Source: Pelagophyceae sp. CCMP2097 (taxonomy: Eukaryota; Sar; Pelagophyceae). From it: a stretch of DNA of 27,800 bases. The stretch lies in assembly GCA_026770575.1 (NCBI GenBank), contig MU657345.1, positions 4,406 to 32,205 of the forward strand. Direction: 5' to 3'. The notes beneath the pieces were generated by a model. It did no database searches. It saw only the letters and a list, made by a program, of their open reading frames with translations, and had not been told where the DNA came from. Below are positions 16,160-25,641 of this stretch, piece by piece. Both the position numbers and the translations under genes were made by a program. Every line of letters begins with the position of its first letter. The stretch's first letter is position 1.

Positions 16160-17039
16160 NNNNNNNNNNNNNNNNNNNNNNNNNNNNNNNNNNNNNNNNN
16201 NNNNNNNNNNNNNNNNNNNNNNNNNNNNNNNNNNNNNNNNNNNNNNNNNNNNNNNNNNNNNNNNNNNNNNNNNNNNNNNNNNNNNNNNNNNNNNNNNNNN
16301 NNNNNNNNNNNNNNNNNNNNNNNNNNNNNNNNNNNNNNNNNNNNNNNNNNNNNNNNNNNNNNNNNNNNNNNNNNNNNNNNNNNNNNNNNNNNNNNNNNNN
16401 NNNNNNNNNNNNNNNNNNNNNNNNNNNNNNNNNNNNNNNNNNNNNNNNNNNNNNNNNNNNNNNNNNNNNNNNNNNNNNNNNNNNNNNNNNNNNNNNNNNN
16501 NNNNNNNNNNNNNNNNNNNNNNNNNNNNNNNNNNNNNNNNNNNNNNNNNNNNNNNNNNNNNNNNNNNNNNNNNNNNNNNNNNNNNNNNNNNNNNNNNNNN
16601 NNNNNNNNNNNNNNNNNNNNNNNNNNNNNNNNNNNNNNNNNNNNNNNNNNNNNNNNNNNNNNNNNNNNNNNNNNNNNNNNNNNNNNNNNNNNNNNNNNNN
16701 NNNNNNNNNNNNNNNNNNNNNNNNNNNNNNNNNNNNNNNNNNNNNNNNNNNNNNNNNNNNNNNNNNNNNNNNNNNNNNNNNNNNNNNNNNNNNNNNNNNN
16801 NNNNNNNNNNNNNNNNNNNNNNNNNNNNNNNNNNNNNNNNNNNNNNNNNNNNNNNNNNNNNNNNNNNNNNNNNNNNNNNNNNNNNNNNNNNNNNNNNNNN
16901 NNNNNNNNNNNNNNNNNNNNNNNNNNNNNNNNNNNNNNNNNNNNNNNNNNNNNNNNNNNNNNNNNNNNNNNNNNNNNNNNNNNNNNNNNNNNNNNNNNNN
17001 NNNNNNNNNNNNNNNNNNNNNNNNNNNNNNNNNNNNNNN
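16160..17039. other. Assembly gap (880 Ns)
   Basis: Unresolved bases. The round gap is probably an estimated scaffold join, so features on its two sides need not be 880 bases apart. Any frame spanning it is meaningless. Confidence 0.99.
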
Positions 17040-17242
17040 TTTCGTACTTTTTGATTTCCCCGCTTTTTGTTTTCGTACTTCGATTTTTGGCCGGGGTTTA
17101 TGGACTTATGGGAAGTTGGCCGGGTCGTCCAGTACATGTTTGCACTTTCAGTTACAGTTTTGAAGTTTACACTTTCAGTTACGAGTTGGATTTTGCTGAA
17201 GCCCTCTAATGAGGCGGGTAAGGTTTATTTGGCACGATATTA

Positions 17243-17834
17243 GGGACCTTCACTTTTTTTCTAACTGGTTAGAAACTGGTTAGAAACTCGTGTAATTGCG
17301 TCAAACCAGTTAGAAACTGGTTAGAAACTCCAGGTTTCTAACTAGCAGTTAGAAAATTCGAGTTAGAAACTAGTTAGAAACTCGTGTATTTGCGTCGAAC
17401 TGACCTTGCACAACAGGAAAAGAGGGGGTTGAACGGACTTATCGCGCACGCCCGTGGGCGGGGCGCGCCCAGGTCCGCCGCGCAGCGCGCGCGCGACGCG
17501 CGGCGGTGCCGGCGCGCCGCCAAAGCGGGGGAGGCGGCCGATCGTGCCGCGGCCTCCATCGAGGCGCCCGCGGCCGGTCGATTGGGGGCCGTTGACTCGC
17601 CGTTGAATGCAAGTGCGTTATATTTTCCTTCGTCGAGTCTGACGGATCTGAGCGCGCGGGGCGCATCGGCCGGAGAAGGAGATGCGCGCAGCCCGGTCGG
17701 CTTGGCTCTAACTCCATAAAGTTTTTCTAACTATCGCCTGAACCCCGAGGTTCACTTTTTCTAACCAGTCTCGAGTTAGAAACTGGTTAGAAAAAGTCTC
17801 GAGTTAGAAACTGGTTAGAAAAAGTGAAGGTCTC
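17243..17834. mobile_element. Non-autonomous DNA transposon, family D
   Basis: The left end GGGACCTTCACTTTTTTTCT is mirrored at the right end by AAAAAGTGAAGGTCTC. Both are flanked by TATTA (17238-17242 and 17835-17839), a candidate 5-bp target duplication. Subterminal regions carry many GTTAGAAACTGG / CTAACTGGTTAG motifs in both orientations (17262-17395 and 17725-17822). The core (17400-17720) is GC-rich and differs in base use from the ends. It has an open frame on each strand but no recognisable transposase. The ~590-bp length and clustered subterminal motifs suit a non-autonomous cut-and-paste element. Confidence 0.75.
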
Positions 17835-17860
17835 TATTAGGAATCCCTCCTACAATTGTA

Positions 17861-18048
17861 GGAAGTCCTTTCCCCTATTGGATTCAGGACCCCCTATTGG
17901 ATTCCAACCTTCTTCTGAACTTTTCACACTTTTTAAGCTCTTGGATTGGCGCAAAAATGCTTTTTCTGAACAAATTGCATTTTCAAGCCCTCTCATTGGC
18001 CATTCCGAATCCAATAGGGAGCAGAATCCAATAGGGGACGGAACTTCC
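17861..18048. mobile_element. MITE-like element, family C, copy 2
   Basis: A 188-bp copy of the element at 11112-11297, with the same GGAAGTCC...ACTTCC ends and TA on both sides (17859-17860 and 18049-18050). It differs mainly by a short CTT duplication after CCAACCTT and a single-base change. It sits 20 bases beyond the right end of the family D element. Confidence 0.9.
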
Positions 18049-18050
18049 TA

Positions 18051-18890
18051 CCTTTCCGAAATAAAAGTGACAAAGCTATAGGCCGGAAATACATCCATGC
18101 GGTACTAGTTCCGTTTACGGATCTATTACCACTTTCTTTGGCACTTTTTTTTTTGCTGAACCTCCCTATTTCCGAGTTTCTCGTTCTGCAGCCGCCGCCG
18201 GATGGGCGTGGGATCCCGGTGAACTGACGCGGGCACAGGACTTTGGCCGTACGAGCCCATGGGATGCCGTATAAGCGGCTGTGGGTGTCGCCGAAACGCG
18301 GCGTCGACCCTGGGCTTGGGCGATGTGCAGCCTGGGCTTGAAGACTCGAGGGACACCAAGTCGGAGAGAGGACCCTTCGAAGGTCGCCGAGTTGGTGGTC
18401 CTCGCACGGCATCCACCTCGACGTCCTCTAGGACGCCGCGCAAGGCTTTTGCGTCCTCGAGAGCACCGAGGCACGGCGAGAGCGCCGGAGACGAGCCAAG
18501 GTGGGTTGGGCCAAGGTGGGCCTCTGCCTGAGAGACTGGCCCTCGTCGGCGAGCCTTGCGGCCGGCGAGGGCGTTCGTGGAGCCGGGACGCCCTCGCCCG
18601 CCCGAGAGGCTGGCCCCGAGATGAGTCCAGGGGCCTTAAACTGATTGCGGAACATTTCGGAAAAGGTTCGCCGCGAGGGCAAACTCCATGAGGGGCGCAC
18701 CATGCATCGGCTACGGACTCGAAAGCGCAGCCCCCTGCCGGCGTGGCGATGAATGCGATACACGACGCGAGGAGAGCTCATGGAGTGCGCGACGCAGCGA
18801 ACACGAGAGACACAAATACGGCTTCAAGTTGGATGCAGTGGACAAAACCTGCAGACTTCCCCGATTGTGCGTCGTGAGTCGGCCGGGTGT
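18051..18890. other. Intergenic DNA, no gene seen
   Basis: Frames are open because of GC content (18280-18690), but they have no domain and their composition is Arg/Pro/Gly-rich. A partial internal repeat GAGAGACTGGCC / GAGAGGCTGGCC occurs at about 18531 and 18602. No RNA gene recognised. Confidence 0.5.
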
Positions 18891-18891
18891 G

Positions 18892-19050
18892 GCTTACGCG
18901 ACGCGCGCCGTGTACGAGCAGGGCGTGGACGAGCAGTGACAAAGAGAGCTCCAAAGATTTCCGTAGAAAGAGGACACCGAGTATACCAGGCGGATGGGAC
19001 GCGTCCGACGAGGGGTGCCTTACGCGACGCGTGACGTGGACGAGCGGAGT
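18892..19050. repeat. Dispersed repeat family G, copy 1
   Basis: Shares with 27560-27740 the blocks CTTACGCGACGCG, GAGCAGGGCGTGGACGAGCA, GTGACAAAGAGAGCTCC, AAGATTTCCGTAGAAAGAGG and GCGGATGGGACGCGTCCGAC. CTTACGCGACGCG appears at both ends of this copy (18895 and about 19020) in direct orientation. Minus-strand translation is open in both copies, but too short and too GC-driven to call a gene. Confidence 0.8.
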
Positions 19051-19989
19051 CAGACAAGGAGCAACATAGATCGAACGGTTTCTAAGGCCGGGGGGTATCG
19101 CTACGTGGCGCCGGTCAAACCATCGTTGCTCGTCAAAAGTCGGCAGGCCAACCCAAGGGCGTGGTCTCGGAGGGGTCACAAGTTGTCGGACGGAGTCGAT
19201 TTGAGAGCTCAAGGCGGTTACCACACCGAAGTACAAAACACAGGCGACGCGCTGCCGCGCTCCCGGCCTCGTTCGTCGTATTCACATTGGGGCGCACTAA
19301 AATACCATTCTCTGCCCTCTACATGTACCGACGAGTTTAAACTTCCCCAATTTGAGTCACGTATCGATGTAGGTACGCCCGCGGGCGCCTGCAAAAGGGC
19401 GGCGTCGGACTCGCCCCGTTTCGCCCCGTTTTGTGCTGCCACTTTGGGGCCCGTCGTCGTCGGAATCGGGGTCTCGGCGCGTGAGGGCTGGTCCGTAGAG
19501 CCAGCACACCGCTCCGAGAGGCATCCACCGAAGCACGCGTCTCCGACGTCGGGTGCGATGGATAGCAAAACAGTTGAAACGTCAATAAGGACATGAGAGA
19601 TCATATGAAATCCTCAGTCACCAGGATGTGTTTCTAAGCCCTGCGACGCGATAACGATTCGGAATGACGCGGGTCTTCATACAGCGAGGTAGCGGGACCA
19701 CCACGTCGCCCATCGCAGAGCCAAAAACGCGCCCTACAGCCAAATGAGTTCAAAAAGTCTCGCTGCCAAAGGATTTGACTTTCTCGGCCCCGAGCGGGCT
19801 AAGGGGTGGTCTTGAGCAGACTCCTGCTCCGTCGAGGGGATATTTGCAAATGTCGCGAAGAGGCTTAATAGATTTGATCCAGTCTTCTGAAAACGCGTTA
19901 ACGAGGCCTCGACCTCGAGCTAGACCCGCTTTTCGAGCGCAGCGAGCCGAAATCGCCGAAATATAAAAACGCCGCTCGTGTAAAAAGCC

Positions 19990-20026
19990 TTACCGGATAC
20001 ATATCCGATTACCGGATACATATTCG
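19990..20026 (+). repeat. Two tandem copies of a 19-bp unit
   Basis: TACCGGATACATATCCGAT is followed at once by TACCGGATACATATTCG. Each unit contains ATAC/GTAT-type partial dyads. Significance unknown. Confidence 0.8.
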
Positions 20027-20525
20027 TTTTTCCTCTCAAACTACGACCTGGGAGGCACCGCCCCGCCGCGCACCGACGTCCCCCTGGGGTCAGGAGTGTC
20101 GCGATGGACGCGCCACGACGCCTATACCCCGGAACCGCGAGCCTCCTTTCCCCTGGAGGCGCGCGGGCTGTTTTCGGTGTGTCCGAAAATGGTCTCGCCT
20201 GAACCGCTCCAACTCCCCGATGCGGTCGAACTGCCCCAATATGAAGCCGGGCCCATGCTCGGGAGGTACCATGCGTGCGCGCGCAGCCGCTGGACCTCGC
20301 CTGTCGGCTCGGGGAAGGCCGTTGGGCCTAGGGTCGGCAGCCCCACTTTTGCGCGTTCACTGTCGAATTCGCCTAACAGAAATCGCCAAATTTAAATATT
20401 TTTAGCGCGTGCGTTCTTGCCGCCCCCTCCAGTCGTACTAGTTGCCGCCTCGGAGACCAGCGCGCGAAGAAGAAACTTCCCAAACCGCGAAAAATCAAAA
20501 ACCACTAAAGGAAGCAAGGAAAGGT

Positions 20526-20586
20526 CGTACAACTTGGACAGTCGCGATCGGGCACGGTGCCCCATCATGACTGTCCAAGTTGTACG
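20526..20586. repeat. Perfect 18-bp inverted repeat
   Basis: CGTACAACTTGGACAGTC at 20526-20543 is repeated inverted at 20569-20586 around a 25-base GC-rich loop. No adjacent gene end explains it as a terminator. Confidence 0.8.
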
Positions 20587-21139
20587 CACTGTCCTTGGCG
20601 CCTTTATCGACTTTTAATTTGGGTACTGAGGGTTTAGACTTGATTAACTACTAAATTAAGAAGCTTTCGCAAAGACTCGCCAAAATAAGGGTAGTTCATG
20701 AAAAGCCAACAAGCGCCTCCAGGGCGTCTCGTGGTGGTGGTTGGCGTGGCGCCACTCATCATTCAAGGGCAAAAAAAAGTTAAATAATTTCCGGTGATAA
20801 TCTAATTCGACAGTGGTTCGTTTGGGCGAAACTTGGCTCGCTGCACTCGATAATCGCGCCTCGGGAGGTTCATATCAAATCTTAAGTACTGCACGCATGT
20901 TCCAAAGTCAAATTGCAAAAATTTAAAACAACATTCCGTTAAACTTTGGGCGCGAGTATCTCAGCGCGGACCCCGCCCGCGGAGCTAAAGTTGACGGATC
21001 GTGAAAGCTCGCGTCGAGACGCGTCGACTCCATCAAACAGTTGGTCTCAATTCGAGAATCGTGATTTTGAAAAGCGGGTCTACGGCGAGTCGAGCGAGGA
21101 CGGCCGACGCTTTTGAAGGCCCTCAGATCCTCGGAGACG

Positions 21140-21282
21140 ATGGCGGCCCCTTCGACCACGTTCACCGCGGCGCTTGGCGCCCTCGCGACCGTCCAGCGCA
21201 CCCACGCGGCGCACGCCACGGCGCTCGGTGCCCTCGAACGGGCTTTTGATGCCGAGATGGTTCGAACCGGCGTCTTTCATCA
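21140..21282 (+). CDS. Candidate first exon of the BTB-Kelch gene
   Basis: The ATG at 21140 opens 47 codons of regular, Ala/Leu-rich amphipathic sequence (TFTAALGALATVQRTHAAHA and on). They end at a donor-like CA|GTGAAG at 21282/21283, just before an in-frame TGA. Acceptors AG at 21355-21356 or 21361-21362 join it in phase to the frame of the next entry, through an intron of about 74-80 bases, in keeping with short introns elsewhere here. If real, it adds roughly 50 residues upstream of the coiled coil. The alternative is that translation starts at ATG 21376 and this is only an upstream open frame. Confidence 0.45.
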
Positions 21283-21375
21283 GTGAAGCCGGGGCGGCTC
21301 CCTCCGGGCTTTCCCAACGTGCAACCCGACGTGCACATCATCTCTGAGCTCGAGAGCCCGAGCTCGGCCGCAGAC

Positions 21376-22791
21376 ATGAATCCATCGCAGGCACTGCTCG
21401 CAAAGGACCGGCAGGCGCTCCAAGACGACCGCGCGGCCATGATGCGCCAAGTGGACGAGAAGCTCGCGCGCGGGGAAGCTACGCTCGAAGAAAAGCGCGC
21501 GGCCGTCGAGCGCGACCGCGCCGAGTTGGACGACGAAAAGGCGCGCATGCGGGCAACGGCGCCGCCGCCCGGCGACGTCGTCAAGTTGAACGTCGGCGGC
21601 GCGCGCTTCGAAACTTCAAGGACCGTGCTGACAAAGGTCGAGGACTCGATGCTCGGGCGCATGTTCGGGCGCTGCGACGCGATGATGCAGTCCGATCCCG
21701 ACGACGGGTCGATCTTCATCGACCGCGACGGCGAGCGGTTCCGACTGATCCTCGACTTCCTCCGCGACCTCGACGGCTCGCACATGCAGAGGGCGATCCG
21801 CGCGTTAGCCGAGGCCGCGCAAGAATCCATGATGATGGAGCTGGACTACTTTGGCCTCGAGACGGCCGTGTTTGGCACGGGGCCGTGGATCGAAGACGCG
21901 ACGTTCCGGCCGGGGCCGGCGATGAGCTCAGCACGTGCATATTTCGCCGCTGTGGTCGCTAGAGGGCGCGTCGTCGTATTTGGCGGTCGCTCGGGCGGGT
22001 CTACTTTAAACTCGACGTTATTGCTCGACACGCAGACGATGACGTTTACGGCTGGGCCGAACTTGCTCACGAGACGCTTTGGCTGCGCAGCCGTCCAACT
22101 GGACGCGGACCGGGTGCTCGTCGTGGGCGGAGGCAGTGGTGTATTTTTGAGCACGACGGAGATCTTCCACCTCTCTACGCTCACGTTTACGCCGGGGCAG
22201 ATCATGCGATCGCCACGATTCGGCTGTGCCGCTGTCGCAATCGACGCCCGCAGGATCCTCGTCGTTGGCGGCCACGATGGCAGGTCTTTCTTGTCGACAA
22301 CTGAGATTTTTAGCCTCGACACGATGGCCTTTGCACCTGGGCCCGCCATGGCCACTCCACGCGTCGGCTGCGCGGCCTTCGCGCTCGACGAGCACCGCAT
22401 TTTGGTGGCCGGTGGCAGTTCAGGCTCAGGACAATCTTTTCAAACGACGGAGGTTCTCGACGTCCGGACCATGGCGTTCGCGCCCGGTCCGTCGATGGGC
22501 TCGGCGCGCTGTTACTGCGCGGCCGTGCCCGTCGACGCTCGACACGTCCTCGTCGTCGGCGGGCGGGACTCGGCAAGGACGGCATTGGCGACGACGGAGC
22601 TCCTCGACATGACGACGATGGAGTTTGCGCCGGGGCCGGCCATGCAGGCTGAGCGCAGTGGCATCGCAGCCGTTCAACTCGGCGCTGCGGAGGAAGAAAC
22701 GCGGATCCTTGTTCTCGGGGATGGCAAGTTCACGACGGTGCTCGCTGTCGATGCTCAACGGGCCGCGCAAGCGACGCGCCACCGGCAGTGA
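21376..22791 (+). CDS. BTB/T1 (KCTD-type) Kelch-repeat protein
   Basis: 471 aa from ATG 21376, the first ATG of this frame; the frame is open to 21283 but begins there with GTG. Residues 5-60 are a charged helical coiled coil (RQALQDDRAAMMRQVDEKLA). Residues 68-166 are a potassium-channel-tetramerisation type BTB domain: VVKLNVGGARFETSRTVL, then MLGRMF, then FIDRDGERFRLILDFLRD, then LDYFGL. Residues 178-460 hold six Kelch-type blades with alternating PGPAM..R..CAAV and (I/V)LVVGG motifs, as in GPAMATPRVGCAA and ILVVGGHDG. BTB-Kelch proteins commonly act as substrate adaptors for Cullin-3 ubiquitin ligases; BTB of the T1 type assembles into tetramers or pentamers. That role here is inference. 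No signal peptide or membrane segment. A possible 5' exon is listed separately. Stop TGA at 22789-22791. No frameshift seen. Confidence 0.9.
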   Translation: MNPSQALLAKDRQALQDDRAAMMRQVDEKLARGEATLEEKRAAVERDRAELDDEKARMRATAPPPGDVVKLNVGGARFETSRTVLTKVEDSMLGRMFGRCDAMMQSDPDDGSIFIDRDGERFRLILDFLRDLDGSHMQRAIRALAEAAQESMMMELDYFGLETAVFGTGPWIEDATFRPGPAMSSARAYFAAVVARGRVVVFGGRSGGSTLNSTLLLDTQTMTFTAGPNLLTRRFGCAAVQLDADRVLVVGGGSGVFLSTTEIFHLSTLTFTPGQIMRSPRFGCAAVAIDARRILVVGGHDGRSFLSTTEIFSLDTMAFAPGPAMATPRVGCAAFALDEHRILVAGGSSGSGQSFQTTEVLDVRTMAFAPGPSMGSARCYCAAVPVDARHVLVVGGRDSARTALATTELLDMTTMEFAPGPAMQAERSGIAAVQLGAAEEETRILVLGDGKFTTVLAVDAQRAAQATRHRQ

Positions 22792-23626
22792 TATGCGCAA
22801 GATCTATGGGGCACCGACGTGTCGATGCCATGCGCAACGAGCCACATCGAGCAGCCCGCAAGAAGGCGAGGCCCTCTCTTGCAGAGATGCCGTTACGACG
22901 CCGGAGATGCCGCCACGACGCCACGACGCCCGACCCTCCCTCCCATACGCTCCTCACGGACCCCTACTGGTGCCCCCGAACGGCGTTGCTCATTAAGCAT
23001 ACTTCACGAGCGCGGCCTTGCCAATGACGCAGAGGGGCGTCCATGGCGGCCGACGTGGGGCCCCCACGGTGGGTTCGTGTCAAGCAAGGCCAAACTATTG
23101 CGATGCTCTCAAAAGTCGCCCGGGCCGGTGGCGCGAGACTGCCGGAGACGCCCCAGGGCCCGCCCTCTCCACGACGCGGGCGAAGGGCAGCCTCGTTTGG
23201 GCGCGGGGCTCGCGCCCCAAAAGACCGTGTTTGCAGGATTCGTCTGTGCTTTTATTCTCGAGCGAGTGCATCCTCGATTCGTCGTCGCCGTTCCAAGCGA
23301 CCCTCGCGCACGGAGCAGCGCTGCTGTCGGAATCGAACAAAACGTGGTGGACCTCGATAAGAGTGGATTTGAATCGTGGGCTGAAAAGAGAGTCGCCAGC
23401 ACGCGGTCCCCGTCTGTGCATCCGCGCTCGGCCGTCGGCCCCGTTCCTTTTGGCCTGCAAGGCCGCCGCCCGGCGAGGTGGGCCGGGGTTGTATGTTTAA
23501 TTGGCAACTGGAGTCTCCACGTCGAGTCTACGAGCAAGGAGAGGTGAGAAGCCCAGGTTTCCCCGTTGGAGCCCGGACGGCAAGGGACGGGCCTCATTTC
23601 CGCGTTTTTGCTGTGGGTCACTCGAT
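22792..23626. other. Intergenic DNA, no firm gene
   Basis: Downstream of the BTB-Kelch gene. A plus-strand frame around 23230-23400 has less biased composition (FSSECILDSSSPFQATLAHG) but no start, splice pair or domain that I can defend. The rest is GC-driven open frame. Confidence 0.45.
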
Positions 23627-24390
23627 TGCGAGCCCAATAAGTCAGATTTGATGAAATCAAATTTTACTGACTTTTGGACTCGCAGGCATTACAATTGTAG
23701 GGGTCGTTGGCTCTGCTCGTCTGTGGTGGAGTCGGGCGCGCGCTCTTGCAAAGGCCCCGGTTTCGCTGCCGCCGCCCCCCGGGGGGGGGCAAATCATTGG
23801 GCTAGCCGCAGTGCCGCCGCCAACGGGTGCGTTGGCGCGTCGCTCTGGCCGCGGGACCGCGCCGGGCCGCCCCGGTCGAATCGGGATCGGTGTCTTGCGC
23901 GGCCTTGAGGTCCCCGGTTTCGCTACCGCACCCCCCGGTGGGGTAAATCATTGGGCTGGCCGCGGTGCCGCCGCCGACGGGCGCGTATCCACGTCGCTCT
24001 GGCCGGTGACGCCTGCGGCCCGCTCAGAGTGCGCGGCAAGAACGCGTCGTCACGACGGTATCGACCGGTTCGGTCCTCTCCGGGCACACCTGGACCGGGC
24101 TCCGCCGGCGGGGACCGCGCCGGGCCCCGCCAGCCGCGCAGGGGCCGCTAACCCCGGTAGCGCGACGAACACCCGTCGGTCCCGAGGCCAGAGCGCCGCC
24201 GATACATGCCCGTTTGCGGTAAAAACGCGGCGCGTCCCATGATTCACCTTTCCGCTGGGGCCTGCAGCGAGAATCGGGCCGAAGGCGCACCCGGAGCCGT
24301 GTCGCACCAGACGATCCACTCCAACTTCCCCGGAATCCTGCGAGTGCTACGCTTTTCAATTTCAATTGAAAAATTCGTAGGACTCGCAGG
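23627..24390. repeat. Hairpin-bounded GC-rich repeat composite (family E)
   Basis: A hairpin at 23627-23684 (TGCGAG...CTCGCA, imperfect stem around ATTTGAT/ATCAAAT) opens the unit, and a second at 24337-24390 (CCTGCGAGTGCTACG...CGTAGGACTCGCAGG) closes it. Between them are two direct cassettes 157 bases apart, at 23755-23851 and 23912-24004 (CCCCGGTTTCGCT, C/G run, AAATCATTGGGCT, CGCGTCGCTCTGGCCG or ACGTCGCTCTGGCCG), and an inverted cassette at about 24205-24290. The same cassette-plus-hairpin pair occurs inverted at 1060-1272. Open frames within it are GC artefacts. A foldback or palindromic mobile element is plausible. Confidence 0.7.
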
Positions 24391-24864
24391 CGAGTGTGCT
24401 GTGGGTATCTGCTTAAAATGCCGCCCCTGCTCAACTTCGTCCCTCTTCAACTTCGTCTTTTTTTAAATCATGGCAACGAGGTCCCGCATACACGGTGGTG
24501 GAGATGCAGCGCGGTCAAAATGCACGATGGGATGGTGCGGTCCGATCTTGGATACGCACGCTGGAGCGCGATGGATTCCACAAAGTTTAAGCTCGTCAGT
24601 CCTTGGAGTGCATAGGAATCCTAATAGAAGAAGAAGAAGTACGCCGGGCACAGCTGTTTCGAGACCGGATTTCGTTTTTTGGCGATTCCTCGAAAAACGG
24701 CCGAAAAGACCTTAACTTCCAGCCTGCTGCACGCGCCCCACCCATGGCACAGTGGCGGTTCCACTGGTATCGCGTTGCGGTGGTAGTAAAGATTTTCAAG
24801 GGGCGCGTCTCCTTGGTGAGATGCGCCTCAAAATGTGACCCTCAAGCACCGTAACTCATCAGGA
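24391..24864. other. Intergenic DNA, no gene seen
   Basis: Mixed composition. A plus-strand frame from 24470 (MATRSRIHGGGDAARS) runs 81 codons without a recognisable domain. I do not call it. Confidence 0.45.
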
Positions 24865-24957
24865 CATGCCGAAAGAGGTGTACGCGTCTAGGCCAGGATT
24901 GTAGCCCTGGCCGATACGAGCATATCTGCCTGTAACGCGTACACCTTTTTTGGCATG
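24865..24957. repeat. Long imperfect cruciform (23-bp arms, 2 mismatches)
   Basis: CATGCCGAAAGAGGTGTACG and the next bases CGT (24865-24887) pair with 24935-24957, which ends TTTTTTGGCATG. There are two mismatches in 23. The loop holds a nested hairpin GGCCAGG...CCTGGCC (24891-24912). It could be the remnant of a foldback element or a structured RNA; no gene end is nearby. Confidence 0.75.
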
Positions 24958-25131
24958 CCCCGACGAGCTAGCGTGCTCTGAAGGTTCTATAGGAAGCATC
25001 CTACTTTTGAAAAAAAGATAGGAATTTTTATCAAAATTCCTAGGAGGATATGCAACTTCTCCGAACAAATCGAGACGGGGCTGCGCCGCTGGACGACTAT
25101 AATAATATGTGCTTTAATTGAGGATGCTATT

Positions 25132-25571
25132 TCAGAATTGTTCGCCTACACTACGTCGATGTCCGCAGGGTCCGGCGAGCGCACGTGCGGCGGCGTCGCT
25201 GTGCGGTGGCTGGCGCCGGCCCTGCGAACCACCGTCGGAGACGACGTGGCCGGTGCAGGAGAAGCACTGCCGCAAGCCGTCACACCGCATGCCCGTCTCA
25301 GTGACGTAGATGCCTTCCGCGCCCAGCTGCCGGAGGTGGAGGCTCCCACCTGCCGCCTTGAACGCGTCGTCGCTCATCCCAAGGATGTCGGGCCAGGAAC
25401 CCGCGAGTTCGAACTGCTGCGAGAGCGCGCGGTGGGCCAGGGGCCACCGCGTGAGACCCAGCGCCCTCGCCCGGACCTTCATCGCGGAGGCGAGGGCTGG
25501 CATCATCGACAGAGCGACGAGGCTCAAGCGCACACCACCAAGCGCACGTCGCGCCGCTTCTCTAGCGCGGC
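25132..25571 (-). CDS. Terminal exon of an unrecognised minus-strand gene (partial)
   Basis: Open on the minus strand from 25614 down to TGA at 25134-25132. Its upper end has no ATG (TTG at 25614), so it is best read as an exon after an acceptor GTGGGAAG|GCC at 25572/25571, preceded by the pyrimidine-rich TTTTCCTTATTTGA. Composition is protein-like: LSLVALSMMPALASAMKVRA (hydrophobic), WPDILGMSDDAFKAAGGSLH, then GAEGIYVTETGMRCDGLRQC with CFSC and a later H...C (PPHSDAAARALAGPC). The G(I/F)Y.T...RCFSC..H..C order faintly recalls a BIR zinc-binding repeat, but the spacing is wrong and the GDDP-like part is missing. Upstream exons would lie to the right; none was found. The first in-frame ATG is inside the hydrophobic stretch. 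Confidence 0.4.
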
Positions 25572-25641
25572 CTTCCCACGGATGTATCAAATAAGGAAAA
25601 TCGACATCCAGCAAATCCCAGATTTGAATTTATAGCGATCT

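Larger units (their letters stand above)
19051..21139. other. Long intergenic stretch, no gene seen
   Basis: About 2.1 kb without a frame that looks like a protein. An open plus-strand frame to 19596 and several frames at 20090-20400 lack domains. A GC drop near 20620-20800 and 20880-20940 looks intergenic. A short tandem (19990-20026) and a hairpin (20526-20586) are listed separately. The 5' leader or promoter of the BTB-Kelch gene probably lies at the right end, but no motif is clear. Confidence 0.5.

Noticed and set aside
15896..17209. Open frames of about 340-413 codons on both strands
   Set aside because: They consist mainly of the 880-base assembly gap and carry no information.
17384..17719. 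A 111-codon frame in the core of the family D transposon, as a transposase
   Set aside because: Ala/Arg-rich, no DDE or zinc-finger pattern, no ATG placement that makes sense, and open on the opposite strand as well.
25132..25571. Firm assignment of the minus-strand exon to the BIR (inhibitor-of-apoptosis) family
   Set aside because: The CFSC is suggestive, but His-Cys spacing is 11 rather than about 6-8 and the central GDDP-like motif is missing.
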